64,000 nucleotides of DNA from Euborellia annulipes (taxonomy: Eukaryota; Arthropoda; Insecta; Dermaptera; Anisolabididae), in the NCBI GenBank assembly GCA_023213315.1, contig JAKCPI010016540.1, forward strand, positions 1 to 64,000, in the 5' to 3' direction. The stretch's first letter is position 1. Each line of letters begins with the position of its first letter. The notes under the pieces are model-generated. The model saw nothing but the letters and a program-made list of their open reading frames with translations. It did no database searches and was not told the origin of the DNA. Position numbers and translations under genes: made by a program. Shown here piece by piece: positions 1 to 10,654 of this stretch.

Positions 1-30
<30 letters not shown>
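1..30. repeat. AT dinucleotide microsatellite
   Basis: The window opens in a pure (AT)n run that abuts the outer end of the PLE pseudo-LTR. A matching (TA)n run lies at 1976-1992 at the other end of the element, so the element sits between two AT microsatellites. Such runs are common here (also 2224-2262, 4181-4203, 34743-34781, 58257-58275). Confidence 0.95.
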
Positions 31-33
<3 letters not shown>

Positions 34-100
34 CTTGAAGGTTTCCGCGACCGGATGTATGCGAAGACAAGTTTTCTCGGGTTAAGTCGCGTGGGGTGCT

Positions 101-153
101 GAGATTTACTCGACGTTTCGGCTCTCCTTTTGGAGCCATTTTCAAAGAGAGAA
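101..153 (-). ncRNA. Degenerate hammerhead-like motif (PLE left arm)
   Basis: On the minus strand a GGCTC/GAGCC stem II is followed by CGAAACGTCGAG, the GAAA plus ACGU stem III plus cleavage triplet GUC of a hammerhead. The other half of the core reads UUGAAAA where CUGANGA is expected, so two core bases are changed. Probably inactive. It mirrors the copy at 1884-1936. Confidence 0.5.
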
Positions 154-566
154 GGAAGTTAGGAGGTAATGGTGGAGGGGGGTTGTTTACGGGGTCGCAG
201 TCTTCCTGGTCCCCAGGTCAATTTGGTGGATGACTCAGAGGCGTGGATTGGTCTCTGAGAACTGGAGGAAGGTTGGGTGTGTGTAATTGTGTTCGGTTTA
301 GGTTGACTACGGGGCCTCAATCTGCCTACTCCCCAAGTCGGTGTGTTGGTGGTGTGTTTGGTGGATGCCTCAGAGGTCTGGGTTTGTCTCTGAGGAATGG
401 ACAGTGGTTGGTTCTGTGTAATCGGGTTTGTGTTTGGTTTGGGTTGACTTTGGGGCCTCAATCTGCCTACTCCCCAAGTCGGGGTGTTAGCTCTTGGTTC
501 CCGGGGTCTCAACCTGCCTACTCCCCAGGCCGAGAGTAACTGACTGCGAGCCGGAGGTGCAGGTCC

Positions 567-573
567 TTTTATA
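567..573 (-). promoter_or_regulatory. TATA box in the left pseudo-LTR
   Basis: TATAAAA on the minus strand lies just downstream of the GC-rich tandem repeats, as in the mirror copy at 1462-1468. It probably belongs to the PLE promoter. Confidence 0.5.
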
Positions 574-593
574 CCTGTTGCCGGGCATGTGGG

Positions 594-768
594 CGTGGCT
601 TTGGGAGTCACGTGGCTATCTCTGATTGGTTGGGCCTGGTCTGGGGGCGTGGCTTTGGGAGTGACGTGCCTGTCTCTGGTTGGCTGGGCTTGGTCTGGGG
701 ACGTGGCTTTGGGAGTGACGTGGCTGTCTCTGGTTGGCTGGGCCTGGTCTGGGGGCGTGGCTTGGTTT
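594..768 (-). repeat. GC-box-like tandem repeat, left copy
   Basis: About three tandem units of roughly 54 bp each contain GGGCGTGGC on the plus strand (GCCACGCCC on the minus). GC content is far above the surrounding DNA. The units lie just upstream of the TATA box of the pseudo-LTR, so they may act as Sp1/KLF-type upstream elements of the PLE promoter; that role is inference. The array is mirrored at 1266-1447. Confidence 0.75.
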
Positions 769-1265
769 GGAGAATGGGAGAGAGAAGTCTTTCTCGATTT
801 CTAATGTGAACTGGATCTGGGGATGTATTCTATTTAGATGATTTAGGAAGCTGTCATACATAGGCCAAACTAACAGAAGAGTTCAATTCAGGATTTACGA
901 ACACAAAATGGCACTAAGAAAACTAGACCCTCAGTCAGCAATAGTAAAACACCATAACGAAACAGGACACATTATGAACTTCGAACAAACAAAAACAATA
1001 GAACCAATAAACAACTTCCACTCCCGTATCACAAGAGAAGCCATAGAAATTTACAAAAGGCCTGAATGTCTAAACAAAAGAGACGACGCCCTCAATTTCC
1101 CAACAACATGGAAAACACTTATTCCTAAACTCCAAACCAAGGCTCACACAAATACAAAGACTTCACACACTCCAAAACTGTCCCGAAACAACAATATCAC
1201 GTCCCCAAAACAAACACAAACAATCACAAACAAACGTAACATATCCAACAGCAAATCCATCTCAA

Positions 1266-1447
1266 CAAACCAAGCCACGCCCCCAGACCAGGCCCAGCCA
1301 ACCAGAGACAGCCACGTCACTCCCAAAGCCACGCCCCCAGACCAAGCCCAGCCAACCAGAGACAGGCACGTCACTCCCAAAGCCACGCCCCCAGACCAGG
1401 CCCAGCCAATCAGAGATAGCCACGTGACTCCCAAAGCCACGCCCACA
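1266..1447 (+). repeat. GC-box-like tandem repeat, right copy
   Basis: About three units of 54 bp, each with GCCACGCCCCCAGACC and a GTCACTCCCAAA part. It mirrors 594-768 and lies directly upstream of the TATA box. Confidence 0.8.
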
Positions 1448-1461
1448 TGCCCGGCAACAGG

Positions 1462-1468
1462 TATAAAA
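1462..1468 (+). promoter_or_regulatory. TATA box of the PLE pseudo-LTR promoter
   Basis: TATAAAA in a GC-rich setting, 15 bases after the last GC-box repeat, with a C/T-rich start-like segment about 30 bases on. PLEs are known to be transcribed from promoters in their pseudo-LTRs. Confidence 0.55.
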
Positions 1469-1883
1469 GGACCTGCACCTCCGGCTCGCAGTCAGTTACT
1501 CTCGGCCTGGGGAGTAGGCAGGTTGAGACCCCGGGAACCAAGAGCTAACACCCCGACTTGGGGAGTAGGCAGATTGAGGCCCCAAAGTCAACCCAAACCA
1601 AACACAAACCCGATTACACAGAACCAACCACTGTCCATTCCTCAGAGACAAACCCAGACCTCTGAGGCATCCACCAAACACACCACCAACACACCGACTT
1701 GGGGAGTAGGCAGATTGAGGCCCCGTAGTCAACCTAAACCGAACACAATTACACACACCCGACCTTCCTCCAGTTCTCAGAGACCAATCCACGCCTCTGA
1801 GTCATCCACCAAATTGACCTGGGGACCAGGAAGACTGCGACCCCGTAAACAACCCCCCTCCACCATTACCTCCTAACTTCCTT

Positions 1884-1936
1884 CTCTCTTGAAAATGGCT
1901 CCAAAAGGAGAGCCGAAACGTCGAGTAAATCTCAGC
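1884..1936 (+). ncRNA. Degenerate hammerhead-like motif (PLE right end)
   Basis: The segment reads UUGAAAA (for CUGANGA), then GGCUC-loop-GAGCC as stem II, then GAAACGUC, with CUC/GAG as a short stem I. GAAA, the palindromic ACGU stem III and the GUC cleavage triplet are kept. The 5' half of the core has two changes, so activity is unlikely. It lies about 45 bases from the element's end, as expected for PLE hammerheads. Confidence 0.5.
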
Positions 1937-2222
1937 ACCCCACGCGACTTAACCCGAGAAAACTTGTCTTCGCATATATATATATATATATTAGTGACAC
2001 AATTCAACACTCATGGGGTCACCTATCCATGGTTAAGCAGTCCTTGGCTTTGCTTAACCCGAATATTCTCGATTTTTTTTAAATTCTTGTGTCTCGAAAA
2101 CTACTGAATATGGAAATACACGTTTTGAGGGTTTAAAACTAGTGAGAAATTCCAGGATTGTAATTAATTAACACATTTAATTTTTTTTATCTCTGTTTCT
2201 ATATTGTATAATAATTATCTAT

Positions 2223-2264
<42 letters not shown>

Positions 2265-2365
2265 GTTTTCTCGACCAACTTTCTAAAAGAAATTTTGCAT
2301 TTTTATAAGAATGAGTATATTACCATTAAAAATAAAGGAAAATTGATAATAGTAAGAATAAAAAA

Positions 2366-2466
2366 AAAAGTGGAGGAGATGGATTTGAACTCGAAATGTT
2401 TGATAAAGCTAGGATCGAAAAAATAATTATTGATGACCACTTAACCAACTGGGCCAACTTTGATTT
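2366..2466 (-). repeat. tRNA-like SINE end, left arm
   Basis: On the minus strand GGCCCAGTTGGTTAAGTGG resembles a pol III A box and GAGTTCAAATCC a B box. The spacing is longer than in a real tRNA and no closed acceptor stem is seen, so it is a tRNA-derived repeat end and not a tRNA gene. Confidence 0.5.
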
Positions 2467-2989
2467 TATTTATAGAAGGAAATATAGGCCATATAAAAGA
2501 GAGTAAATAAAAGTCTTATTAAAAAAATGTTAATTTTGTACATATGATATATCATTTTTTACTAGATTTAATGCAGATTAATAATTTATAATCCAAATTT
2601 TCATAGCATTCATAGTTTTCAAATAATTCAATGGACAAACGTCACATTGTGAATGCCTTAATGTAATTAAACCAAAAACTCTAAATAACATATGACACAT
2701 GTTATTAATTCTTAAATTTCCCCTGATTCCAAATAACTAAACCCCTTTTAATTATATGATCTAATTTTAGAGTTATTGACGATCAAACATAATCCAAACT
2801 CGGGCCTAAAGGCCTGAACACCCAATTCCATATATATGAAAAAGCTTATTTAGCATTGTCTGATTAAAACCAAATTTTTACCAGAGATATATAATTAAAA
2901 AATGAGTTTTTTTCTAAAGTTTCATTGAGATTGGTAAAGAAATAAATAAAATATTGACTATTTTGTAAATTGAGTTTTAGAATTGAGAT

Positions 2990-3050
2990 CTCAGATTCAA
3001 GCCTAGACCCGGTTCACAGAGCGCTCTCTTTACCCATTCGGGATCCCGAA
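2990..3050 (-). repeat. tRNA-like core at the foldback centre
   Basis: On the minus strand GGGTAAAGAGAGCGCTCTG followed by GGGTCTAGGCTTGAATCTG resembles a D-arm/anticodon region and a B box (consensus GGTTCGAATCC). It is the unpaired centre between the arms and probably a tRNA-derived remnant. Confidence 0.35.
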
Positions 3051-3580
3051 TTCTAAAACTTAATTTACAAAATAGCCAATATTTTATTTATTTCTTTACC
3101 AATCTCAATGAAACTTTAGAAAAAAACTCATTTTTTAATTATAAATCTCTGGTAAAAATTTGGTTTTAATCAGACAATACTAAATAAGCTTTTTCGATAA
3201 TATAGAAAATTGAATGTTGATGTCATTAAGGTGGAAAATAGTCTTAACTTTGATCGTCAATAACTCTAAAATTAGATCATATAATTAAAAGGGGTTTAGT
3301 TATTTGGAATCAGGGGAAATTTAAGAATTAATAATATGTGTCATATGTTATATAGAGTTTTTGGTTTAATTACATTAAGGCATTCCCAATGTGACTTCTT
3401 CCTATTGAATAATTTGAAAACTATGCATGCATGCTATTGACATTTTTATTATAAATTATTAATATGCATAAAAAATAATAAAAAATGATATATGATATGT
3501 GCAATATTAAATTTTTTTTAATCAGTCTTTTATTCAATGTTTCTTTAATGGTCTATTTTTTCTTTGATTTAAAAAACCAA

Positions 3581-3677
3581 TCTTGGCTGAATTGGTAAAG
3601 TGGTCAACATTTTTTTATTTTTTCCATCCTCGCTTTACCAAACATTGCGAGTTCAAATCCACCTCCTGCACTTTTTT
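3581..3677 (+). repeat. tRNA-like SINE end, right arm
   Basis: This is the plus-strand mirror of 2366-2466: TTGGCTGAATTGGTAAAGTGG as A-box-like sequence and GAGTTCAAATCC as B box, followed by a T-rich tail. Confidence 0.5.
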
Positions 3678-3700
3678 TTTTTTATTCTTATTATTATAAT

Positions 3701-4171
3701 CAAATTCTTGAAGGGATGGCATTCAATCCATTTTAGTGTTATCTGGTAATGACCTTATTTTTCTCATTATAAAAAATTATTGTTAAAATTGTCAATGGTT
3801 AAATATGATATATGAAAATGTCATATTTGAAAAGTGCTGCTATCTTTTGGAAGCTTTGAATATTAAAATAACTACCAACATTAAAAAAAAATAATAATAA
3901 AATTAAAAAAATATATTTATTATGAATTCAATTAAAATTTTTTTTTATTTGTTGTAGTTGTCAAGTTTGTTGTAAAAAAATTAAAAAAACTTTGTGTTAA
4001 CAATTTTATTGATTAATTAATTAATTATTCCATAAAGATTGTTAAGAATAATATATAATATAAATAGAAATGACATTTTCATTTAAAAGACAAATTTAAA
4101 TTTGTACTTCTCATCTCTATTTTCCAGTGCCAAATTTATTTTTTAAATTCTTTCATCTAATTATCATAACA

Positions 4172-4203
<32 letters not shown>

Positions 4204-4414
4204 GATATATGTTCCCTGTCTATAGCTTCTAAATGACAGTGCAGCAGCCTCCACTTTATTCCTATCCACATTTTAATGAAGATAATTATTTAATACTTTC
4301 TACAATTTAGACTGAGGTACAAGTATTGCAGATGGTAAAAAAATACTTAATTAATATCAAACTGTAAGATATCTTTCAAAGCAGAGGAAATGTTAATGAA
4401 CCTATATCATTGTC
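3701..4414. other. AT-rich intergenic stretch, nothing recognised
   Basis: Poly-A/T tracts and a short (AT)n run at 4181-4203. No open frame, splice-paired exon or structured repeat could be supported on either strand. Confidence 0.6.
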
Positions 4415-4469
4415 TCAGGAATGAAAGAAGAAAACTCAGCCAGAATTTTTTCTTTAAAAAAATATATTT

Positions 4470-4519
4470 CTAACAGCTGACGTTTTGACTTTAGTTAAAA
4501 CCATCTTCGGAGCTGTTAG
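4470..4519 (-). ncRNA. Hammerhead-like motif, left arm of 4.5-kb foldback
   Basis: The minus strand has CCGAAGA (for CUGANGA), a GGUUUUAAC... stem II side, AAAAC and GUC, closed by CUAACAGCU/AGCUGUUAG as a long stem I. Two core positions are changed (U4 to C, G12 to A). Degenerate. Confidence 0.4.
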
Positions 4520-4571
4520 TTCTTATTATATATCTATATTTGGAATTTGGAATATATCTATATAATGACAA

Positions 4572-4621
4572 CTAACAGTCTTGAAGATGGTTTTAACCAA
4601 AGCCGAAAAGTCAGCTGTTAG
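4572..4621 (+). ncRNA. Hammerhead-like motif, right arm of 4.5-kb foldback
   Basis: UUGAAGA (C3 to U), stem II GGUUU/AGCC region, GAAA, then AGUC and a strong stem I formed by CUAACAG and CUGUUAG. Stem III reads AAGU instead of the palindromic ACGU. One arm keeps what the other lost, which fits decay from an intact ancestor. Confidence 0.45.
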
Positions 4622-4799
4622 AAATATATTTTTTTAAAGAAAAATTCTGGCTGCGTTTTCTTCTCACTTTCATTCCTGATACAAATTCCACCAGCCATAA
4701 AATACCCTTATACTAAATCAATGTACCTTCTAAATTCATTGTATTTATATATCATAGCTCTTAAGATTCCTCGTTTTCCGGGAACAAAAAAAAAAAAAA

Positions 4800-5280
4800 A
4801 AAACTGGGAAAATTTCGGATTCAATCGTATTGCTTGAAGAGATTCACTTGACGTTTTGGCTCTCCATTTGGATTAGGAAATAATGATGGATGTAGTTGGT
4901 TTTCAGTATAAAAACAGCAACCCTTTCCGGAGCCAGTTACTAGCAGTCGAGCCAGAGACCATAGTTTGCAGAGGCCAATTAACTTTTGGAAGCCCCTAGG
5001 AGTAAGCAGGTTGACAAAGATTCAAACTAATCCAATTCCTATCACAAAAACAACACTACACCATCCATTCTACAAACAAGACAGCGATCCAGAAGAATAC
5101 CTCCACCATTACTTGCTAGTCTTGAAAAGGGGTCCAAAAGGAGAGTCTCAACGTTTAATAAATCTCAACCATCGGAACTCAATCCGACAAACATTGTCTT
5201 CACATACTCACAGTCGCGAAAATCTTCTAGAATGTATATACATTTTAAATCCCCTATCTATCTACATCCAGTTCTAGTTC
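4800..5280. mobile_element. PLE pseudo-LTR remnant, inverted pair
   Basis: A left part on the minus strand (about 4830-4880, with CTTGACGTTTTGGCTCTCC) and a right part on the plus strand (about 5100-5230, with CTTGAAAAGGGGTCCAAAAGG) are diverged copies of the pseudo-LTR end at 1884-1970. Between them are a TATA-like TATAAAAACAG near 4909 and one diverged GGAGTAAGCAGGTTGAC unit near 4990. The hammerhead ends are too decayed to fold well. Confidence 0.55.
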
Positions 5281-5364
5281 TCTTCTAAATGTCAAATTTC
5301 TTTTTTTTTTAGATAATATGAAAACCGACGTGGAACATGAATTATTTATATTAAGTGGAAATAA

Positions 5365-7148
5365 ATGACTAATATAAAAATGACTTTCAATCTAACTCTG
5401 GCAATATTGAAACCAGACATATCAAAAATGCCACATATTTTAGAGGTAATCACATTTTTACTTTTTTATATTAAATTCATAAAATTTTGCTTTGGAGAGA
5501 AATTATTTATTTACATATCGTTTTCATTTTTTTATCATTATCTTATTTGAAAGATTTTTTTAACAAAATTCACTTGAATTATATAATTAAATATAATTGA
5601 AGGAGGACAGTAGCTCTAATTAATAAAGAAGGAAGGCAGGATCAGGCATATAAGTTAATAAAAGTTATTCATATCTTTAATAAAAAAGTCAAACGTTTAA
5701 ACCAACAATATTAATTCAATATTGTAGGAGATACTGGCTGAATGTAAATCACTTATGAAGGAAATAAGCATACAAAAGGAAATTAATGAAAAATTCCTTT
5801 ATTTCTATAAAGCAATTCATCATTAATTTGCTTTTTGTTGTCTTGTTTTCTACATCATTGATCAAATATTATTTCATTTTTTCACTAACATCCATGAAAT
5901 TATTTAATCCAACACATATATATATATATAATTTAACTTCATATTATTTATTATTGGGACATATTTTTTAAATATTAATTTTTAAATATTCTTTCAGACA
6001 ATAAAAAATTTATTATTAACAAATAATTTTTATTTAATAAAACATAAGCGGTTAATTATAAACAAAACACAAGCAGAATTATTTTACGAAGAGCACAAGA
6101 AAAGATTTTTTTATAATAGATTAATAAAATTCATTTGCAGGTTTGTATTTATAATAATAATGATAAACTGTATATAAATAATAAGAACTCATGCCAAGTT
6201 TTATATATATATATATGTAAAGATGAAGTTTCTCGTGATAAAATTTATATATATATATATATCTAAGCTTGGTATGAGTTTGTATTAATTATATACATAA
6301 TATTTACAAGATAAAACAACACAAAATGAAGGTTGGCGTCATCATAAATATACAATAAAAAATCTGGTGTGACAATCATCTGCACATCACATAACTCCCG
6401 GTTAACGAAGTTGTGCTGTCAAACCATAGGAAACTTTTCTCCAATCATTTATCTGGGACTCTTAAATCTCATATTGATAGCGCCATCCTATTTTGAGGTG
6501 GGAAATGATTAACATCTTTTAAAGTTACTCCAATTTTTTATAAGTACTGTGAATTTAATCAAAATTGTAATTTTGGACAAATGACGAAAATCGAAATATT
6601 ATTTTTAATTGTTCACAACCTAGCTTAAATATTAAAGCTGAGTTTCGAATATTTTTTCATTTTTGAGATGTTTTGTTTACACACAGACCCATGTCTTGAT
6701 ATTTATTTTCAAAAAAACCATCACAAATCTCTATAATATATATAAAAATGTCAATATTTTTCAGTGGACCCTCTGAGGCATATGTTTTGGGAGGAGTCGA
6801 TGCCATCAGCCGATGGAGAAATCTGATGGGTCCAACAAAAACATTTAAAGCCCAATTTAATAATCCAGAATCCATAAGGGGCCGTTTTGGATTAACTGAT
6901 ACAAGAAATGCAACTCATGGCTCTGGTAAGCATCCTTTTTTTAATATAAATATATAATAAAATAAGGAATAGTTAAATGATTACTTGAAATATTTTGAAT
7001 AGATTCGTTAAGTTCAGCAATGCGAGAAATACAAATTATCTTTCCGGAATTTAATCTTGTAAAATGGTATGAAGAAGAAATGAAATATTTTAATGCTGGA
7101 CAAGTCAATTTTTCAGATTCTTTATGTGTTCATATAAGAAATAATTAA
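5365..7148 (+). CDS. NME6: Nucleoside diphosphate kinase 6-type (NME6)
   Basis: The gene has four exons: 5365-5445, 5998-6140, 6765-6925 and 7003-7148 (stop TAA 7146-7148). Phases agree (0, 2, 1) and all introns are GT-AG. The product is 176 aa, close to the usual length of about 180-190. NDK enzymes pass the gamma-phosphate of ATP to other NDPs through a phospho-histidine. Seen: LAILKPD near residues 12-18, SGPSEAYVL at 75-83, LMGPT at 95-99, RGRFG at 113-117, and the active site NATHGSDS with catalytic His126. The SGP and SIRG.FGLTDTRN context fits NME6 better than NME1/2. NME6 proteins are mostly mitochondrial, but no clear presequence is seen; Met6 is a possible alternative start. Intron 2 holds a small hairpin near 6190-6285. 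The model looks intact. Confidence 0.88.
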
Positions 7149-8199
7149 TAAGCTTGTGTCTATAATATTAATTTAGTACTTTTTTATATCAATTGTTTAG
7201 AAGTCAGAGTGAATAAGTATTTTTTTTTTTAGAATTATTTTTAATTTTAGTATAAAAACACTCAATGGAGATCTCTTACATTTGAATATCTAAAATTGGC
7301 CCAAATTTATTTTATTATAATTATTATATTAGTCGTTTGGTTTTATTATTTCTGAAGCTTTTAATCATCTTTTGGCAAAAGTCGGTGCAGCTGAAAATCT
7401 GAATAATCAAAATATCTTCTAAACTTGAAGATAATAGCCACATTCAAAATTGTTTAATTGTTCTTAATTATTCGATGAATTTTTAAAGTTTGAAATTGAG
7501 AATAATCCGCCTAATCTAATCTAAATTCATTTAATAAAAATATTACCGAAATGCATCCTCAATGAAAAATTGTGATGTATGAATTTATTAGTATAAATTT
7601 AGAAACTATAGAAAAACTATAAAATAAATTTCAGAAAGGAAAAATTGCCACTCTTAGTCGTGATCGAGCATAGGGGTTGGGGGGAGGGTTACACTTTTGA
7701 ATACTAACCTCCCTCCCTCCCCCCTTTCCGAATTTATTCACTAGAACCTATCGTATTTTCAATAGAATTCAGGGTAAAATTCCCAATGCTTTTTGACAGT
7801 TGTGCCATCTTTGATATGTTAGGCTTATATAATAAAAATTTGTAGACGAAGAAAATTTTAATTCATATAGCAAAAGAAAATGTAAAATCTTGCAAAATGT
7901 ATTCAAAATTAAAGATCAAATAGATTTAAGAGAAGTAAAAAACTGTTTTTATTAATTTTCTTAATAATTTCATTAAATGTGCCAAAAATTATTATAATTA
8001 TATAATTAAAATATTTAAAAATAAAAACAAATTTTTATATATTCAAATATTCCTTTTTTTCCCATATACAATATATTTTCAACTATACTTTTTTTTAATC
8101 AAAATAAAACATCTCTACAGTTTGTATAATTTTTACTTCTGCAATAAAATTTCATCAAATCATAATCAATTTTCCTTTAATATTAAAAAGTATTTTAGA
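7149..8199. other. Downstream flank of NME6-type gene
   Basis: AT-rich sequence with a C/G-rich spot at 7675-7730 (GGGGTTGGGGGGAGGG and CCCTCCCTCCC, which can pair as a hairpin). No gene, exon pair or known repeat could be supported. Confidence 0.5.
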
Positions 8200-8395
8200 A
8201 GAAATATCAAATGAGTTCCCATACTCACAGTCAGTCGAACACAGTCAAAATCTCGAATTTTAATCAAAGTTTTGAGAAAATCGCAAAAAAACTAAAAAAG
8301 TATCTCGATAAAGTGCTAGTACTATTTGGGCGATATTTTTTTTCAAAATCTTACGAAAACAGACATATAGGGCAGGGGATGCGAGACTCATAAAA
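8200..8395 (-). repeat. Family A interspersed repeat, fragment
   Basis: The block TTGAGAAAATCGCAAAAAAAC...AAAGTGCTAGTACTATTTGGGCGAT is a diverged copy of the inner part of family A (compare 25620-25720). It is truncated on both sides. The short frame inside it is not a gene. Confidence 0.55.
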
Positions 8396-9141
8396 TACTT
8401 TTTAAATAAATACTTAGCGAGACTTATAAAATACTTCCACGGAAAAAGGAAATCTATACCGGTACTATTCCGTATTTACAATAAAAAAAAAATTTATTTG
8501 GCCAAATCATGGATCCCATAATTTATATTTAAATCCTTCAGAAAGAAATTCATAGCATTTGTTTATTTCTTAAAATAAAAACTGTGGGTACAGATGAAAA
8601 AGAAGGAATTAATCTAAAAATGAGAAAAACAAAATATGAACTTTTAACAATCACCGATTTATTTTTTTCAATAAAAAAAAAAAATTTAGAAATTAACCTT
8701 TCACAGTTTCATCATTAATAAATAAATTATATTTTCGATGCAGCCGTGATTTATTTATATATTTATTTGTATTAAATAAAAAGTTCCGGCCACTGGTCTT
8801 TCTATATATCTACAAGCTTCTGAAGGAGTGACGAAACATGTTTATTACAAATAAACCAAAAATATAATTTATTTATCAATATTAATAAAAAAATTTACTT
8901 TTAGGGATATAGAGAAAGGAGAAAAATCTCTATATATATATTTATGTAGTGTATTATATATATATATATATTTTTTTTCCTTATGCGATCTTACAAATTG
9001 ACATTTAAATATTAATTTACAATTAAATTAACATATTTCAGTTTAAAATATACTTTTGTACCAAATGAAATAATAACAAAATTTATGAAAAAGATAAAAA
9101 ATAATGGAGAATATTTTTTAAAAAAATTTATATAACTATGA

Positions 9142-9172
<31 letters not shown>

Positions 9173-9520
9173 TCGATTAAAAATACATTACATTTGCCTT
9201 TTTTTTAAATATTAATACAAATATTTACCAATGTTAGAAATTTTTTTCATAATTTAATTTTAATTTGGCACAGTAAAAAAATATTTTAATTTTCAAAAAA
9301 AAATTATTCTATAATCGTTTTTTACAAAAAATTTTATTCAATTCCTTTTTCACATATTCAATCTTTGTTTTCTAGCCATTCAATAAAATAATTTTTTTTT
9401 TCTTCAATATTTAATTACTCTTGAATGATTTGTTTTTGTAAATTCAGTTGTTTTTGTAAATTCAGTTGTTTTTTTAAATGATCATTTTTGGATTCATGAA
9501 AAATTCCAGCAACTTGGTAA
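8396..9520. other. AT-rich intergenic region
   Basis: Poly-A at 9147-9171, (TA)n near 8955-8970, and a local direct repeat of TTGTTTTTGTAAATTCAG at about 9429-9470. No coding or RNA gene is supported. Confidence 0.5.
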
Positions 9521-9524
9521 TTGA

Positions 9525-9610
9525 AACGAAACTTAGGATTCTGGCTCAGTCTAAACAATCACAGACTAAACAAATAAAAATTCAAGGTTCGATGCCTGAA
9601 AATAAATTTT
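9525..9610 (+). repeat. tRNA-like SINE fragment
   Basis: TTAGGATTCTGGCTCAGTC resembles an A-box region and CAAGGTTCGATGCC a B box, about 50 bases apart. No proper acceptor or anticodon stem is present, so this is a tRNA-derived repeat and not a tRNA gene. Confidence 0.4.
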
Positions 9611-10654
9611 TCATGAACCCAAATAGAGTAAAATAAGTAGTATTTTATCAGCAGATAAATGGTGAAGAAAACCAGCTATTTAAATTCCACCTAATAATAA
9701 TAATAATACGAGTTTGCATTATGAGGGTGAGACAATTAAAGAAAGGTTTTCTTCACCTTACTTCCGAACATCCAGCTAATACATTATATTAAATAGTTGT
9801 TTATGTTTGGAACATATATTTGGCTTATTATATTATTTGTTTATAATTAATATTAAACTGTTTTATGTGGGGTTCAGATATTTTTTCACTATTATATTTA
9901 TTACCGTGTAAACATGGTCCATTGAGTTCAAGACATCAAATACTTCAATTTTATTATTATTTCAAAAAATACATTTATTTCAACTCTACAAAATTAATAT
10001 TTTTTAGGAGATATGCAAATTTGGACTTTTTTTTTATTTTTTAATTCAAACAATTCTCCTAAGAAAAACTATCTATTTTATTATTGTCTCTAAAATAATC
10101 GGCATAATACAAGATGCCCATTTATTATTTGTCCATCGATATTTTTCTAGATCAGTGTTTTCCATCGATAGTTGAAAAAAATATGAAATTTATCTATATT
10201 TTATATGAATTGTCTTAAGGCAACATTTGGTATCCTTTTGTATAATAATTCTGTATTCTGTATACTTAGTACTTTGATGGGTTGCAACAATTATATAATA
10301 ATATTAAAAAATTTTAAAAAACTTTATTTTAAAGTAATAATTGTTAACGCAAGGTCCATCTCTTTTTAACTAATATTTGAAAATATAATTCAGTTTTAAA
10401 CCATTCTTTTTCATTGCAATTTCTTTTATTTATTTATTTTTTTTTTTGTAAATTGCATGAATTGTTTAATATTTTATTATAATTTTCATTTAGAGAATTT
10501 CCCTTCTTTTAATTATTTTTTTTCTTATTTTATTCTTTACCGGCAAGGAGAAAACTCCCTGAACCTGAGTCCCCACTACGCCCTATCTCTTCAGTACGAT
10601 TATTTATAATACTGTATTAAAAAGTTTTAGTATTGGAAGTTTTTATAGCTGGTT
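9611..10654. other. AT-rich intergenic region
   Basis: A hairpin-like pair GGTGAAGAAAACC (9661) and GGTTTTCTTCACC (9746-9758) suggests a small foldback. Otherwise poly-T tracts only; no gene is supported. Confidence 0.45.

Larger units (their letters stand above)
33..770 (-). mobile_element. Penelope-like element, left inverted pseudo-LTR arm
   Basis: This segment is a nearly exact reverse complement of 1265-1975. On the minus strand it carries, in order, GC-rich tandem repeats, a TATA box, repeated GGGGAGTAGGCAG-type units and a hammerhead-like end. Inverted pseudo-LTRs joined to a GIY-YIG coding tail are typical of Penelope-like retroelements. The reading frames in this arm arise from the repeat units and I do not treat them as genes. 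Confidence 0.75.
840..1876 (+). pseudogene. Penelope-like element ORF, C-terminal GIY-YIG endonuclease fragment
   Basis: Reading in frame from 840, the sequence gives SYIGQTNRRVQFRIYEHKM, then HHNETGH and a TREAIEIYKRP segment. These match the second half of the GIY-YIG endonuclease that ends PLE polyproteins: the YIG half of the motif, the R..EH segment, and the C-terminal block with N..DD. The reverse transcriptase and the GIY half are missing; a stop (TGA) lies just upstream at 837-839. After about 90 residues the frame stays open through the pseudo-LTR repeats as a Pro/Thr-rich tail up to the stop ending at 1876. It is a 5'-truncated, non-autonomous relic joined directly to an inverted pseudo-LTR. 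Confidence 0.8.
1265..1975 (+). mobile_element. Penelope-like element, right pseudo-LTR
   Basis: This is the 3' end of the relic in sense orientation. It holds GC-rich tandem repeats (1266-1447), a TATA box (1462-1468), four repeats of a GGGGAGTAGGCAG.TTGAG unit (near 1508, 1558, 1698 and a diverged one near 1818), then a hammerhead-like motif and the end of the element next to a (TA)n run. It is the inverted partner of 33-770. Related sequence recurs at 4.8-5.3, 18.7-19.1 and 38.0-38.1 kb. Confidence 0.75.
2345..3700. mobile_element. 1.35-kb foldback element with tRNA-like segments
   Basis: Two arms (about 2345-2990 and 3040-3700) are imperfect inverted copies. Examples are the TTTCATTGAGATTGGTAAAG block at 2919-2938 and its reverse complement at about 3094-3113. 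Each outer end carries a tRNA-like segment with a B-box-like GAGTTCAAATCC, and the centre holds another tRNA-like stretch. No protein is encoded. It looks like a SINE-derived or SINE-carrying foldback; I do not recognise the family. Confidence 0.65.
4415..4682. mobile_element. Hammerhead-bearing foldback unit (4.5 kb)
   Basis: Arms 4415-4520 and 4570-4682 are inverted copies that begin with TCAGGAATGAAAG and end with its complement. Each arm carries a hammerhead-like motif, and the two copies are in opposite orientation. There is no coding capacity. Probably a PLE-derived, or retrozyme-like, non-autonomous relic. Confidence 0.6.

Noticed and set aside
159..611. Long frames on both strands in the first 2 kb besides the GIY-YIG frame
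   Set aside because: They are made of the mirrored pseudo-LTR tandem units and appear in both arms; no codon structure or known protein.
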